From the NCBI GenBank assembly GCA_001970955.1, contig MPUH01000164.1, positions 1 through 64,000 of the forward strand: a stretch of 64,000 nucleotides of DNA, written 5' to 3'. The position numbers were made by a program, and so were the translations under genes. The notes under the pieces were generated by a model, which was given only the letters and a program-made list of their open reading frames with translations, made no database searches and was not told the origin of the DNA. Below are positions 31,330-43,035 of this stretch, in pieces (positions within the stretch are counted from its first letter, which is position 1; every line of letters starts with the position of its first letter). This DNA is from Stentor coeruleus (taxonomy: Eukaryota; Ciliophora; Heterotrichea; Heterotrichida; Stentoridae).

Positions 31330-32508
31330 ATGGAAAGCAGTCAAGAAACAGAAAACCGAAAATTCATCATAGATTCTTTGAAATATGGAGTCCCTTCGGC
31401 TATAATTTATTCTTTATGCTGCTATTACATAATTCTATGGGCAATACTTGATTTTCCTTTAGCTGTGCCATTAGGAATTTTACTTCTTTATCAGCTTTTA
31501 ATTGTATCAAAATCTTATCAATTATCAAAAACCTACACATTTCAAAAGCTGATATTTATTGATTCAATATTTAAAATATTGTTTATTGTAATGCTAATCC
31601 TAGCAAGCTATTGCTATATAAAACTTGTCTATGCTGGGATTCCTTTTTATGTTTCATGTATTTATCTTACACTTATAAGATATAAAAGTCAGTCTAACTA
31701 TGCAGTATGTTTACATAAAATAAAAATTATTGTGCAATGGTGTTGTTCAGTGTCTTTTATTTGCTTATCATTAAGATTTGATAAGGTTATAAACTGGTCT
31801 TGGCTATATTTAGTTTGGCCTTTGTGGGTGTTAATTGCATTGGTATTTGTTTCTGCTTTTTTTTATATAGTTTTTATATTGGTGCTATGGGTAAAGGAAA
31901 AAGTTAATATTTTATGCCCTTTATGGTTCTTTTTAACTATCTTTGGAATCTCATTTTCTATGAGTATATTTTTTATTGGATTTTCTTATTATTTGGATGG
32001 AAATACTCCAAGTGTACTGATTATGGGATGTATCATTTTAGGTGGTTTTTTGCTACTTTATGGTATTTCAATAGTGATTTTGTATAAAAGAATAATGTAA
32101 GTTTTATTTAGTGAATGGGTGATGAACATTTTTAGCCCAAGTCCTGAGCCTCGAGAATCAAATCAACAAAGCCCAGTGTTATCATTAAAAATGAATTTTA
32201 AAAGCTTCAATTCCTCCCTTTTCCTATCAAGAATCTCATCAACATTCTATAAAACTATTAAAAAAAAGCCAGAAAAAGAAGCTGAAAAAAATGAAAGCAA
32301 CAACTCAGTAAAAGAATGCCTTATTTGCTGTTCTAATAATTCTGATGGGGTTTTAATGCCTTGTGGACATTCAGGAATTTGTTATAACTGTGGTTTAAAG
32401 CTTCTTGAAGATAGAAAAGATTGCCATATTTGCAGAAAAAAGATTGAAAAATTACTAAAGATCGATAAGGATGACTGCAAAGTTATTATAACAACTGAGG
32501 TTGAATGA
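31330..32508 (+). CDS. Multi-pass membrane protein with C-terminal RING finger (one 15-nt intron)
   Basis: Exons 31,330-32,096 and 32,112-32,508 join across a 15-nt intron (phase 2, ...YKR-I-I-EWVMNIF...) to give 387 aa. Residues 15-255 contain about seven TM helices. A polar linker follows, then a C3HC4 RING: CLICCSNNSDGVLMPCGHSG, CYNCGLKLL, CHICRKKI. The single-sided RING after a TM bundle resembles MUL1-type or the plant/ciliate TMEM185 (TM fragile-X-F) plus RING proteins; the latter is my best guess but unproven. Expected to be a membrane-bound ubiquitin ligase. Without splicing the first exon ends at TAA. Gene ends with TGA. Confidence 0.85.
32097..32111 (+). other. 15-nt intron
   Basis: GTAAGTTTTATTTAG, phase 2, A at position 10. 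Identical in all 15 bases to the intron at 49,683-49,697 in an unrelated gene. Confidence 0.9.
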
Positions 32509-33374
32509 GTAAGCTTAATTATTGAGTATTTAGTCTTATTGATTTTTTTATTATAAATAATGTATAGTGATTATAATTAAAATAGAAGAAATTTTGAGTT
32601 TGATAGTTTATTTTGTTTTAAACTATTTGAGAATGAAAATAAGATTAGAAATAATGAGTAGTTAAAAAATGATAATGATGGATTAGTTGAATTTCTCTAA
32701 TAAAATAATAATAATTAGTATGATTAAAGATTCCTGATAAGTGAAACTACATTTATCCAATTATAACAGCATATACACAAAAGAAATTAAAGTCTTAATC
32801 AAAGATTTGAATCATCCTAAAAACCTATCATAATTGTTAATAACTTTAAAATCAAGCTCTGTTTTAAATAAACTACTCAATAAATATTTTTTTAATCTCT
32901 TACAGTTTTAGCAACAGATTACAATAAATCTTGATAATATTCATTATTATTCTCCTATAACTACTGTTTATTATACACCATAGTCCCATTCACATGATAT
33001 AACTAAAATCCCCAGCATTCACTTTCACATTAAATTTTCTATAATATTTTTAACCCTTTATAATTCCAATTCAAAAAAACATTAACTATCCCCTTATCTA
33101 AACCTCATTTTCCAAAACAACTATCCCTAAAAATCCTTATCCAAACCAACACCCCACATACAAATCCCCCAACCCTCCAACTTTTTCAGCCGCTTCAACC
33201 ATTTTCCGAAAATCTCTCTAATTCATATTCTATAAAAATTATCCTCCTCCATCTCTCACAATCTTAAACACCAAATTTTTATCTTCTAATTTCCTCAACC
33301 AAAATCCAATCATCTATCCTCAATCCTCTATCTAAAAATCACATATTTTACATGATTAATAAATATCAATCATT
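32509..33374. other. Intergenic region with extreme C-rich 5' flank
   Basis: 866 nt. From 33,001 to the ATG at 33,375 there are only about five G on the + strand against dozens of C, the 5' flank signature of the following gene. No other content seen. Confidence 0.6.
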
Positions 33375-34577
33375 ATGGAAGAACGAATAATCAAGGCAGG
33401 ATGGGTTCAAAAAAAATCTGCCTACTTAAAACAATGGCGTAGAAGATGGCTCGTAATGCGTGAAATGAACTTATGCACATATAAGTCTAAAGATACATCA
33501 CAAAAAACTACAATGAACCTGCAAATCACTGAAATCACAGAAGCTGTGCCAACAGTCTTAGAAGTAGAAAAAGACTTTTGCTTTAAAGTTGTTTGCGGTG
33601 AAGAATATTACATGACAGTTGATTCTGATAAAGAACTTTGCTTATGGGTGAATTTAATTAATCACATTCGAATAGGTCGAAACATTTCTCTTTTTGATGC
33701 TCCACATTTTTCTCGTGAAAGCAAAGCAATGAGCGATGAATCTTTAATAACATCATTTTCTCATACAAAAATCCTTATAAACCAACGTGAAGACCATCTT
33801 CTTGAATTCCTTCAAAATGCTTATGAAACTTATAAAATCAAAGCTGAAGAAGAACATAAAATACTTACTGAAAGCTTGACTACAGAAATTGAAAACTGCA
33901 GAATAGTTGCTGATAGTCTTTCAAGTGAAGCTTCTGTGTTAAATAAAATCCAGCAAATCCAAAGTTTAACTAGAGAAAGGCAGAACTTTAAGCCTTTTGA
34001 TAATATAAATGAAGCAAAACTTAGAATATCCCTTGACCCAGAAGTAGTGTCGAAAATTATAAGACCAAATATAAAAGTTAATCTTAAAATCCCGACTGAG
34101 ATGAAAATACGTAGGACAGCAATAACAAGAGCACTTAAATGGCGATATACAGGGAATAGAATTGATGCATTAACTTTTTCTGTTAATCATGATATTGAGC
34201 TTATTGGTATTGGAATCTGCACACCTTATAAGACTGGAGGGCAAATTAGTATTAAAGAATTTAAGATACTTCAAGGAAGTAGTAGCAATTCTCCAATGAT
34301 TTATAAGCAAAATGGTAATGTTATTATAAAATTCAATCCAGAAGAATCTATACATAGGATTAATATTGATGAACCTGTTATGATAAAAAGTGATGGAAAG
34401 TATACAGTGTTTTTGTCTATTGAAGGATCGCATACTTATAAATGTGTGGATTGCTATGCGCAGATTGAAGGTCAGGTGATGTGGAAGTTCTTTAATACTA
34501 ACTTTTGTGAGAATCATCAGACAAATCGATGTGATATTACTTGTGGACCAATTGCTGACTTTTATTATGTTAGATAA
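33375..34577 (+). CDS. PH domain - PHR domain protein
   Basis: 400 aa. Residues 3-98 are a PH domain: KAGWVQKKSAYLKQWRRRWL, the strand pattern, and the C-terminal helix with conserved Trp (ELCLWVNLINHI). A helical middle follows. Residues about 245-400 match a PHR domain as in PAM/Highwire/RPM-1 and BTBD proteins: DALTFSVNHDIELIGIGIC, GQISIKEFKIL, KYTVFLSIEG, and the closing GPIADFYYV. PH binds phosphoinositides or membranes. PHR domains form beta sandwiches used for partner binding. The role is not known. The start follows a G-free C-rich leader. Confidence 0.85.
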   Translation: MEERIIKAGWVQKKSAYLKQWRRRWLVMREMNLCTYKSKDTSQKTTMNLQITEITEAVPTVLEVEKDFCFKVVCGEEYYMTVDSDKELCLWVNLINHIRIGRNISLFDAPHFSRESKAMSDESLITSFSHTKILINQREDHLLEFLQNAYETYKIKAEEEHKILTESLTTEIENCRIVADSLSSEASVLNKIQQIQSLTRERQNFKPFDNINEAKLRISLDPEVVSKIIRPNIKVNLKIPTEMKIRRTAITRALKWRYTGNRIDALTFSVNHDIELIGIGICTPYKTGGQISIKEFKILQGSSSNSPMIYKQNGNVIIKFNPEESIHRINIDEPVMIKSDGKYTVFLSIEGSHTYKCVDCYAQIEGQVMWKFFNTNFCENHQTNRCDITCGPIADFYYVR

Positions 34578-34850
34578 TTATTTTATGATAAGAATGGAAG
34601 ATTTTTTGATTAAGATGATAAATTTGCGAATGTTTTTTTGTGAAAACTTTAAGCTAAAGGATTAAATATTATTGAGTTGGAACAGGGTTTATAACTTCTA
34701 GAATCTATAAAATTAAGATAATTAAAAATTGTCGCATGTAGTTTTCAATTTTTTCTGATTTTTGAAGGCGTATTTATATCCAACAATATTCTTTTCATTA
34801 GTTGTTTAGGAGTAAAAACTAACAATCTCATCTAATAAAAAAATTACAAT

Positions 34851-37148
34851 ATGTCTGTTGAGTACGATTTCTCAAGTGATGAAAGCATCTTAATAACAGA
34901 ATCTAATGAAATAAAGCGGAGAATCCTATACAGACTCGAAGATGAAGGGATTTTAGTTTACGACACAAACGCAAGAGTATCAGATGAGCCTATCCTTCCA
35001 GCAATAAAATTAAAATCAACTATATCTCCAAATAAGAAAAATAAAAAATCACGAGGACTTGACTATGGTATAATATAAATAGATACACATCAATTTCAAA
35101 ACATCTCACAATACAGCCCAAAAAAGAATTTCCAACAAGATTACACTTTAGTAATACCAAGTGACACTTTAAGATTTTCATCCAAATTCGAATCAGGAAA
35201 CCTAAAAAAAGCTATAAAACTCAATGATAATGAATATCGTCTAATATTAGAATACGATACAGAAACCCAAGGTTATACACAATGGTATTACTTTTCAGTC
35301 AAACCTTATAAAGCTCCTCACAAAGTACGATTTTATATAACAAATCTGATGAAATTCGAGTCTCTTTACAATGATGGCATGAAGCCTCTAACATTTTCTA
35401 TGAAAAAAATGCTCAATGGACATAAGACTTGGGAAAGAAAATGCACTGAAGTTTCTTATTATAAAAACCAATATCTGCGGCCAAATGAAAATAAGTTCTT
35501 TTACACATTGACTTTTGCTTACACATTTGACGACCCTGAAGATACAATTTTTTTCGCATATTCTTACCCATATACTTATAGCGATTTATTAGAATATGTT
35601 GAGACTTTACAAAAAAAACATCCTTCGATACTTAGAGTTAATAATCTTTGTATGACACTTGCTGGTAATTGTTGTCCTATTATTACAATAACAAGTAAAA
35701 TAAATAGTTATACTAATTGGGATGAAGAAATGATTAAGTTAGAAAAGTCAGCAGCAGGAAGAAGGATTATGAGAATAAGGGAATCAAGGAATAATGAAAC
35801 TAATAAAACAAAACATCAGGATAAAAAAGCGGTTTTTGTTACGGCGAGGGTTCATCCAGGTGAATCTAATTCTTCATTTATGATTAAAGGGTTTATTGAT
35901 TATTTGGTCTCTGATTATAAAGATGCGAGTTTATTGAGGAAAAAAATTATTTTCAAGATTATCCCAATGCTTAACCCTGATGGAGTTATTTATGGAAATT
36001 ATAGATGTTCTTTATTAGGTGTTGATTTAAATCGTCGTTGGAATAAGCCTCATAGACTAATGCACCCGACAATTTATTATAGTAAAAAAGCTCTGCAAAT
36101 CCTCTCTGAAGAAAATGAAGTTCTGCTTTACTGTGACATGCATGGGCATTCAATAAAAAAAGATATTTTTATGTATGGGTGCTATAATAGTGGTAAAGAA
36201 GTTCTTGATATAAAAAAAAATGTTTTTATTCGACTCATCCCTTATGTTCTCAGCCTTAAAAACGATAATTTCTCATTCAAAAACTCAAAATTCCGAATAG
36301 AAAAAGGGAAAATCTCAACAGCAAGAGTTGTTAACTTCACAGAATTTAATATACTATCAAGTTTTACTTTAGAAGCTTCATTTTATGGATGCACAAATTT
36401 TCCTAAAAACCAAGACCATTTATTAACCCCTCAACTTGAAAAACTTGGCCGTGATTTATGTAATACTTTACTTATTTTTACATCTCCTCGAGAATTGAAA
36501 AAAAAACTTAATGATTTAACTTATAAACTTTCTGGTAAAACCTCACCACCAAAAAGCTGTACACAAGAAAGATTTGAAGAGGAGTATATTGGGACAATTA
36601 ATGATGCTCTTCAAAATATTGATGGAGAAATGATAGAAGGTTTTGATATTGAAGATTCAGATAGTGGAGGATCTGATTTTGAAGGATCTGATAATGATGA
36701 TAAAAAAGTTTCTTTCAAGAAAAAAACTGAAAAAAGTGATACTGATAAAAAAATCCGCTTACAAAATACTGCTAAGTCTATATCTCCAATCGATATTGTC
36801 TCTGAGTCTCTAGCCCCAAGTACACCAAAACCTTTGCGATTTTTTAGAGATATGGCCCCACTTAAAAAATATAGATTTCGTGACAATCAAAGCTCAAGTG
36901 CTATTAAAGATAGGACTAAACTAACTGATGAAAAACCTAATGATATAACTGAAAACGGGATAAAATTAAAACCTGTTCTACACCCATCATCAATAATGTT
37001 TACAAGGGAAAAAATCCCTCACGACTCAAGTCTTATAAACGCTGTTAAAATCAGCAAAAAAATAGTAAAAAAATCCCAGTTCTTCGAAAAAAGAAACAAA
37101 TTGCAAATTATTAATACTATAAAAAATAAGCTTAATAACATTTTCTAA
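34851..37148 (+). CDS. Cytosolic carboxypeptidase, M14D/CCP (Nna1/AGBL) family (one 15-nt intron)
   Basis: Exons 34,851-35,067 and 35,083-37,148 (phase 1, intron 15 nt) give 760 aa. The CCP-specific N-terminal beta domain is present: FESGNLKKAIKLNDNEY, TQGYTQWYYFSV, SLYNDGMKPL. The M14 catalytic domain has zinc ligands in the HPGES motif and the downstream His of CDMHGHS, the substrate-binding NPDGV...GNYRCSLLGVDLNRRW, and the catalytic Glu in FTLEASFYG. The last 230 residues are acidic/Ser-rich then basic. CCPs shorten polyglutamate side chains of tubulin, notably in cilia. All catalytic residues are intact. Only 30 nt separate its stop from the Rab2 start. Confidence 0.95.
35068..35082 (+). 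other. 15-nt intron
   Basis: GTATAATATAAATAG, phase 1, A at position 10. Its removal joins the orphan-looking N-terminal frame to the conserved CCP N-domain. Confidence 0.92.
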
Positions 37149-37154
37149 ACCTAA

Positions 37155-37796
<642 letters not shown>

Positions 37797-37946
37797 ATTT
37801 AGATTAGTGAGTATTAATTAAGATGGTTTTGGATTATAATTTGGGAAATTTTAAGGCTTTTTGTTGAAATGAGGATTTTATTAAAGGTGTAGGTTTTAGT
37901 GATAATTTATTATATAAAAATACAACCAATCGCGAATGATATTTAT

Positions 37947-38324
37947 TTAAGACCTTTTTTCAATATCTGAAATCGCAAGTTTTGCATCTCTAACCATAGT
38001 TTTGTTTTTATATGCCGCATTTTCTATATAAGGGATGCGAGGGTTATTTCTCATAAGATATTGAGCTAACCAGCGAAGAGGATTAAACCTAGATCTAATC
38101 CTTATATCTCGTTTATCCCCTTCATTCTTACACAGTTCGATTTCTTTAGCTAAAGCTTCTAATCCAGGTAGCAAAACAGGGTAAATTTCTTCTAATAAGT
38201 ATTCATCCATATCTCGCCCATTCCATGCTACTTCTTTTTTATCTCTTTCCAAAAACAAAGCTCTATAAAACAAGTGGTCTAGTTTCTGTTTGATTCTCTT
38301 ATCATCTTCTTCAGTGCTATTCAT
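37947..38324 (-). CDS. Small protein with a Dpy-30-like motif
   Basis: 125 aa. Residues 44-95 read YLLEEIYPVLLPGLEALAKEI then FNPLRWLAQYLMRNNP, which fits the Dpy-30 pattern (YL-x-x-x-V-x-P-x-L-x-x-GL-x-x-L-A followed by NPI-x-x-LA-x-YL), with a longer insert between the two helices than usual. Dpy-30/RIIa-type helix pairs dimerise and dock amphipathic helices in COMPASS complexes and in ciliary structures such as radial spokes (DYDC-type proteins). A ciliary role seems likelier for such a short protein. Convergent with Rab2, with 150 nt between stops. Confidence 0.72.
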   Translation of the reverse strand: MNSTEEDDKRIKQKLDHLFYRALFLERDKKEVAWNGRDMDEYLLEEIYPVLLPGLEALAKEIELCKNEGDKRDIRIRSRFNPLRWLAQYLMRNNPRIPYIENAAYKNKTMVRDAKLAISDIEKRS

Positions 38325-38614
38325 CTTAGCTATATATTATAACAAATTATATAAAATTAGTGAAATATTTAATGTTAAAAGTAATAATATATTGGTTAAA
38401 ATATTATTAGAAATAGTTTATAAGGTAGATTTTTGTATAAGAAATATAATAATTTTTATGCTTAGAATAATTATATTTTATAACTAAGAAACAAGTATTT
38501 TTATATCTTATACTTTATATTAAATTTGTTTATATAATTGATTTTTTCGTATAGAAATTATTGTATTAGTATTAAGCTGACAAATTTTGACTATAATGGA
38601 GTATTATATAAATA

Positions 38615-38848
38615 ATGGGAGCCTGTGCCGGAGCTAAAAAAAAGAACATTGAAGTAATTCCAAATGCACACAAAAACTCAATATCCTCAACGAAAAATGA
38701 TCCAGAGTCAGAAAAGAAAACTTCAAGATATTTGGTTTGCAAACAAGGAGTTGAACCTTTATCATTAAAGGGAGAAAACGAACCAGTTCTTATGGACCCA
38801 AAAGAAAACCCTATGTATCAAGCCCGTAAAAGAAAGCTAAGTGTGTAA
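38615..38848 (+). CDS. Tiny MGAC-type predicted lipid-anchored protein
   Basis: 77 aa. MGACAGAKKK: Gly2 for myristoylation, Cys4 next to it for palmitoylation, then a basic cluster, the classic dual-acylation membrane anchor. The rest is polar and disordered. The C-terminus PVLMDPKENPMYQARKRKL shares P-[VI]-L-x-x-PKEN-x-x-Y with the gene at 40564. Too short for any domain. Start ATG 38615 in an A-rich context. Function unknown; a membrane-tethered adaptor or kinase substrate is possible. Confidence 0.75.
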   Translation: MGACAGAKKKNIEVIPNAHKNSISSTKNDPESEKKTSRYLVCKQGVEPLSLKGENEPVLMDPKENPMYQARKRKLSV

Positions 38849-39484
38849 AAGTTACCTACTATTTACTAAATTATAAGTTGTAGATAATCTTTACTTCAAT
38901 TTGGTTATGATTATATTAATAAATTTTAGATTGTGTGTTTAGTAATTATATGATGTATTGCTATTGATTAGAAATAATAAACTTACTAGAATTCTCATAT
39001 TTATTGAAATGATAAATTCATGTATATTTTTAATGTTTTAACTTAGTATTTCTATGATTTAAATGAAATAAAAACTTACCTTAATGCTATTATAAATGCG
39101 CTAATGATTTTTAACTATTGTAGCTATCATTAGATGTGATGGGAAAGAGTAAAATACATAAGAAAATCATGAAAATATCATAGTAAAAAATAGCAATGGA
39201 AATTTTCTACTTTTAAAAGGAATTAGGTAAAAAAATCATGAGATTCATAATAAAATAAAATCAAAAGTTAGAATAAAGCATGAAGAAGCATTTTTCTAAG
39301 GGAGACACTATATTTCATGAGTGCCAAGCTAACATTTTTAACCAAACTATGCTTTTGCTAAATCCTAAATTATATTATTCTTCACTCTAATATAAGCATA
39401 TTACAATCTCAAATCCAGTTCTAAAATTTCATTAAATAAGCTTATTATGATCATTAGCATTTATGCTTATATGGTAGATTTATA
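38849..39484. other. Intergenic region
   Basis: 636 nt AT-rich, no strong skew. No gene recognised. Confidence 0.5.
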
Positions 39485-39745
39485 ATGGGCATCTGCTTTA
39501 GTCAACCAAATAAAGGATTGTTAGAAAATGAGAATTTTACTCACTCAAGGGTAATATCTTCAAGTAATATTGACATGTCGCCGAGATGGAGATTTGAAAG
39601 ACAGCTTATGGCACAGAGATCTTTAAGAACTACTCAAGATTTAGAAACAGCAGAAAAGAAATCACTAAATATCTATGACATTGATTCTCTAACTGGAGGA
39701 CATAAAATCCATAAAGAATCACTGAAGATTCAGGCATTAAACTAG
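39485..39745 (+). CDS. Tiny MGIC-type predicted lipid-anchored protein
   Basis: 86 aa. MGICFSQPNK again gives Gly2, Cys4 and Ser6, a dual myristoyl/palmitoyl signal. The body is polar with RWRFERQLMAQRSL, a short amphipathic basic helix. The PKEN motif of the two neighbours is absent, so it may be a faster-evolving member or unrelated. Same strand and similar size as 38615 and 40564. Confidence 0.68.
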   Translation: MGICFSQPNKGLLENENFTHSRVISSSNIDMSPRWRFERQLMAQRSLRTTQDLETAEKKSLNIYDIDSLTGGHKIHKESLKIQALN

Positions 39746-40563
39746 ATGAATTTACATTTTGCATAGTGAGATAAGATAAATCATATGATTTATTACTTTT
39801 CTTCAAGAACTTAATCACACAAAGCTGTTTTAAGTTTTTTTTTTAATCTAATTGCATTCTATTCTTGATTTAGAAAATATTAAGTTAGTTCTAGAATTTT
39901 TCTATGACTAAACTTTTCTCTGTTTCTCAGATTTAAGTAATAATCCTATCATAATTATCATGCAATTCTACTTCAAATGTTAAATAATTTTATAAACCAA
40001 CTTTTACAAGTGCCCACTCAGCAATTATTTTAGTTTACCATCCCGAAAAAATGTTATAATAGTCCAATACAAAAAATACCCAATTTTTTTTAAAAAAAAT
40101 TATAATATTTCCCAACATCAATTTTTACAATAAACTTCTAAGAAAAAAATCATAAAATATATAGTTTTGCTTATTTTCACCACTCTGCATTATAAGAAAC
40201 GCAGCTCGTAATAAAACAGTAGCATTAATATATTTCAAAATATGAAATTTCATCATAAATATATCCTAAAAACTATAATATCTCTATGCATAAACTTCAA
40301 AAATCATCTAAATTTTTTATGTTGTATTATACTCAAAAAAAGAATAAAACTTAAGAAAATTGTTTAAATTTATCACAAAAACTAAACCGATAATAAAAGC
40401 ATCCCTAAACATCCTAAAAAAATCAAATACCAAAAAAAAAACTTAGCATTTATTATTATATAAATGCATATATTATAAGTATTCTTATGCATGATAATAG
40501 TATGAATTTATATAATCTTTACAGTTAAATATGGGTAAAAAATTTATCAAAATAAATTCCATA
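39746..40563. other. Intergenic region
   Basis: 818 nt; from about 39,990 to 40,500 rather C-rich and G-poor, the 5' flank signature. No gene seen. An in-frame ATG at 40,531 could extend the next gene. Confidence 0.5.
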
Positions 40564-40800
40564 ATGGGTGCATGCTTTAACAGGAAAAAAACTCCTTTCT
40601 ATACTATTCAAAGAAATCAATCAATAGCTTTCATCAATTTAGAATCATTACAAGATGTTAAGACTTTTTATAGTGATAGCCCTTATCAGAAAAAAAATCC
40701 TGAAACTCTGAATTTTATCAGAATAAGGATGCCAATATTAGCAAATCCTAAAGAAAATCAACTCTACATATCACATACAAATAGAATAAAATTAAAATAA
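40564..40800 (+). CDS. Tiny MGAC-type predicted lipid-anchored protein
   Basis: 78 aa from ATG 40,564 (MGACFNRKK), chosen because it reproduces the MGAC start and size of the gene at 38,615. The in-frame ATG at 40,531 would add MGKKFIKINSI, which also starts Met-Gly but lacks Cys. The C-terminus PILANPKENQLYISHTNRIKL matches the 38,615 product at P-[VI]-L-x-x-PKEN-x-x-Y. Polar, no domain. Function unknown. Confidence 0.7.
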   Translation: MGACFNRKKTPFYTIQRNQSIAFINLESLQDVKTFYSDSPYQKKNPETLNFIRIRMPILANPKENQLYISHTNRIKLK

Positions 40801-42501
40801 TTTTGTCTTTTGCATAAAGAAATTTTCTAAACTTTATCGTATATTGCATAAATAAATTTTAGATAAAAAGGATATGATAATGTTATCTTATGGATTGTTA
40901 TTTGGGTAAGAAATTTAGCATTGGGTTTTATTAATATTTTCTTATCAGAAATAGAATATTGTATGATTTCTTAATATATAATAAGGATTTAAAGGCTGTT
41001 TATGAATGGGTTTGTTAAAGTGGTGATGTTTTAATGTTTGATTTGAAAATTTGTTTGCTTTTAGTCTAGAATCGATGTTTATAAGTTTAAAATATTGAAA
41101 TTTAATGGGGATTTTATTGTTTAATATAATTAGTTTTATTAGTCATATAGACTTTTTATAGATAGATTTGGAATAGTTGTGTGAGAATTCATGTTGTGGA
41201 GGGTTGAGATAAGATATAGGATCTATGGCTTTCTTAATGTATAATAGAAAATGAGTTTTTTTGAATATATTTCAATTAAACAACTTGGAAATTTAAACTT
41301 TACTTATGTATTTCTCTTTAACTTTTTATGTTGAAGTTTTTGCATTTATTATTTTCTAAAGTTATTCCTTATAAAATTTAGCGGGCTTTAGTCCTAATAA
41401 ATTAAGTAAAATCATGTATAGAAGATATTTAATTTATGTCATACTCAGAATAGCAAGCGGGTATAATTTCGAGTTTAAAACCCAAAATATATCTGAATCT
41501 ATTTCTATTAAATATGCATGCTGTACTTAAATAGAAATAAAATAAAATAAGGTCAAGCATTTCAAAAAATACCAACTGCAAATACTTGAAAGCTTTTTTG
41601 TTGTTGTTAAAATCATAATTAACTACAAAATTATAATAAAAAAATCACATAACTCAATATCATAGAAACAATAAAAAACCTAATCTTTTGGACTTAGCAA
41701 AAAGTATAAAGTTTCTGTTTAACATAAATCTCTCATATTTTTTGCTAATAAAATACAATACAAGCATACAAATATGTCATCTGATTACTAAAAATTTATA
41801 TAATTATGCTTAAATCATACCAAATAAAATAAGTATTTTAAAGGTTTACACATCCAAACTCTATTAAATTATAAATAACTTTATCATAAATAGTATTTTA
41901 TACATAAAATTCCCTTTGTTACTATTTCTTAGGCATTATCCAAAAGAATAAAAATATAGGAATTACTACTACTTTTATGTTAAAAAGAAACAAACTAGAC
42001 TTTTATTGTATTCTAGTTCATGCCTTTGTGTATCCTAAGCTTTATGTTTTTAGATCTAAGACTCATCCATTATGAATGATTATAGACTAGTCAAGATTTT
42101 CTCTGTTTAGAATTTTTCTTGAAATACCAGCAGGCTATTGTAATAATTTGAAAGGCATACCAATTAAGTTTTGGTTAACACTTTTCCTTTAAGACAAGCT
42201 TATTTTACATTGAAATATTTGTATAGGGCTAATCAACACAAATAATATTTCCAATATACCTTAGTGCTTAGAGATAATAAATAAACTCCTTATTGTTACC
42301 ATAAGAAGCAAGATGCTTTTTATTATAATAATTATAAGTGCTTTATATATCTGCAATTATTGTCTTTATGGTGACATATAATTTAAATAATAGTTTATAT
42401 ATACATTTAATGCAAAAAGTCTTATAGAAAATTTATTCTTTTAAAATGAAATAGACAGAATAATTATAGCCAAGTATTCTTTAGTATAAATTATTAAATA
42501 T
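40801..42501. other. Long intergenic region (1.7 kb)
   Basis: G-rich and C-poor up to about 41,250, then AT-rich without skew. No ORF of note, repeat or RNA gene was recognised on either strand. Confidence 0.5.
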
Positions 42502-43035
42502 ATGGGAAGAAATCCACTTAAAAGGATGCCACAAGTGCTTATAGTAGGCGATGAGGGTACTGGAAAAACTACACTTGCTATAGGAGAAAGCCTTAAAGAA
42601 CTTGAACCAACTCAAGGATACAATCGCTTTGAAAAATGCTTACACGATTCAGAAACTGGTAAAATAGTTAGTATATGGGATGTTAGTGGGAATGAAATTC
42701 TCAAACCTTTATGGAGCGCTTACTATAAAAATATTTTTTTCTCAGGAGTTATCTATGTTATAGATTCAAACTCTATAAATTATGAGAAATCAATTAAAGA
42801 TATTCATTTTCTTGTAAATGAAGAAGAACTTCGAGATGCAGCTTTTTTAATATTGTTTAATATGAAAGGCACAAAAAAAGAAGTCACTGGAAGAAAAGGT
42901 AGCGAGTTGAGTCTTTTATTAAAAGGAGATGAAATTCATACTAGTACTAAGATTAACTACTTTGAGTTTAATTTCAAAGGGTATGATCAGACTGCAAAAA
43001 ATGCATTTACATGGTTAGAAGAAAATATGAATTAG
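42502..43035 (+). CDS. Divergent Arf/Arl-like small GTPase
   Basis: 177 aa. G1 is VGDEGTGKTT. The Arf-type switch 1 Thr is in EPTQGYN (Arf: PTIGFN). G3 is WDVSGNEILKPLWSAYYKN, matching the Arf WDVGGQ-x-x-x-x-LWRHYY stretch, with Asn where Arf has Gln and Ser for the second Gly. GVIYVIDSN is the Arf beta-5 strand. The G4 NKxD is absent: the position reads FNMKGTKK, and G5 is not clear. Starts MGRNPLKR, so Gly2 myristoylation as in Arf is possible. Loss of G4 predicts altered or lost guanine specificity. A pseudo-GTPase is possible. Confidence 0.82.
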   Translation: MGRNPLKRMPQVLIVGDEGTGKTTLAIGESLKELEPTQGYNRFEKCLHDSETGKIVSIWDVSGNEILKPLWSAYYKNIFFSGVIYVIDSNSINYEKSIKDIHFLVNEEELRDAAFLILFNMKGTKKEVTGRKGSELSLLLKGDEIHTSTKINYFEFNFKGYDQTAKNAFTWLEENMN

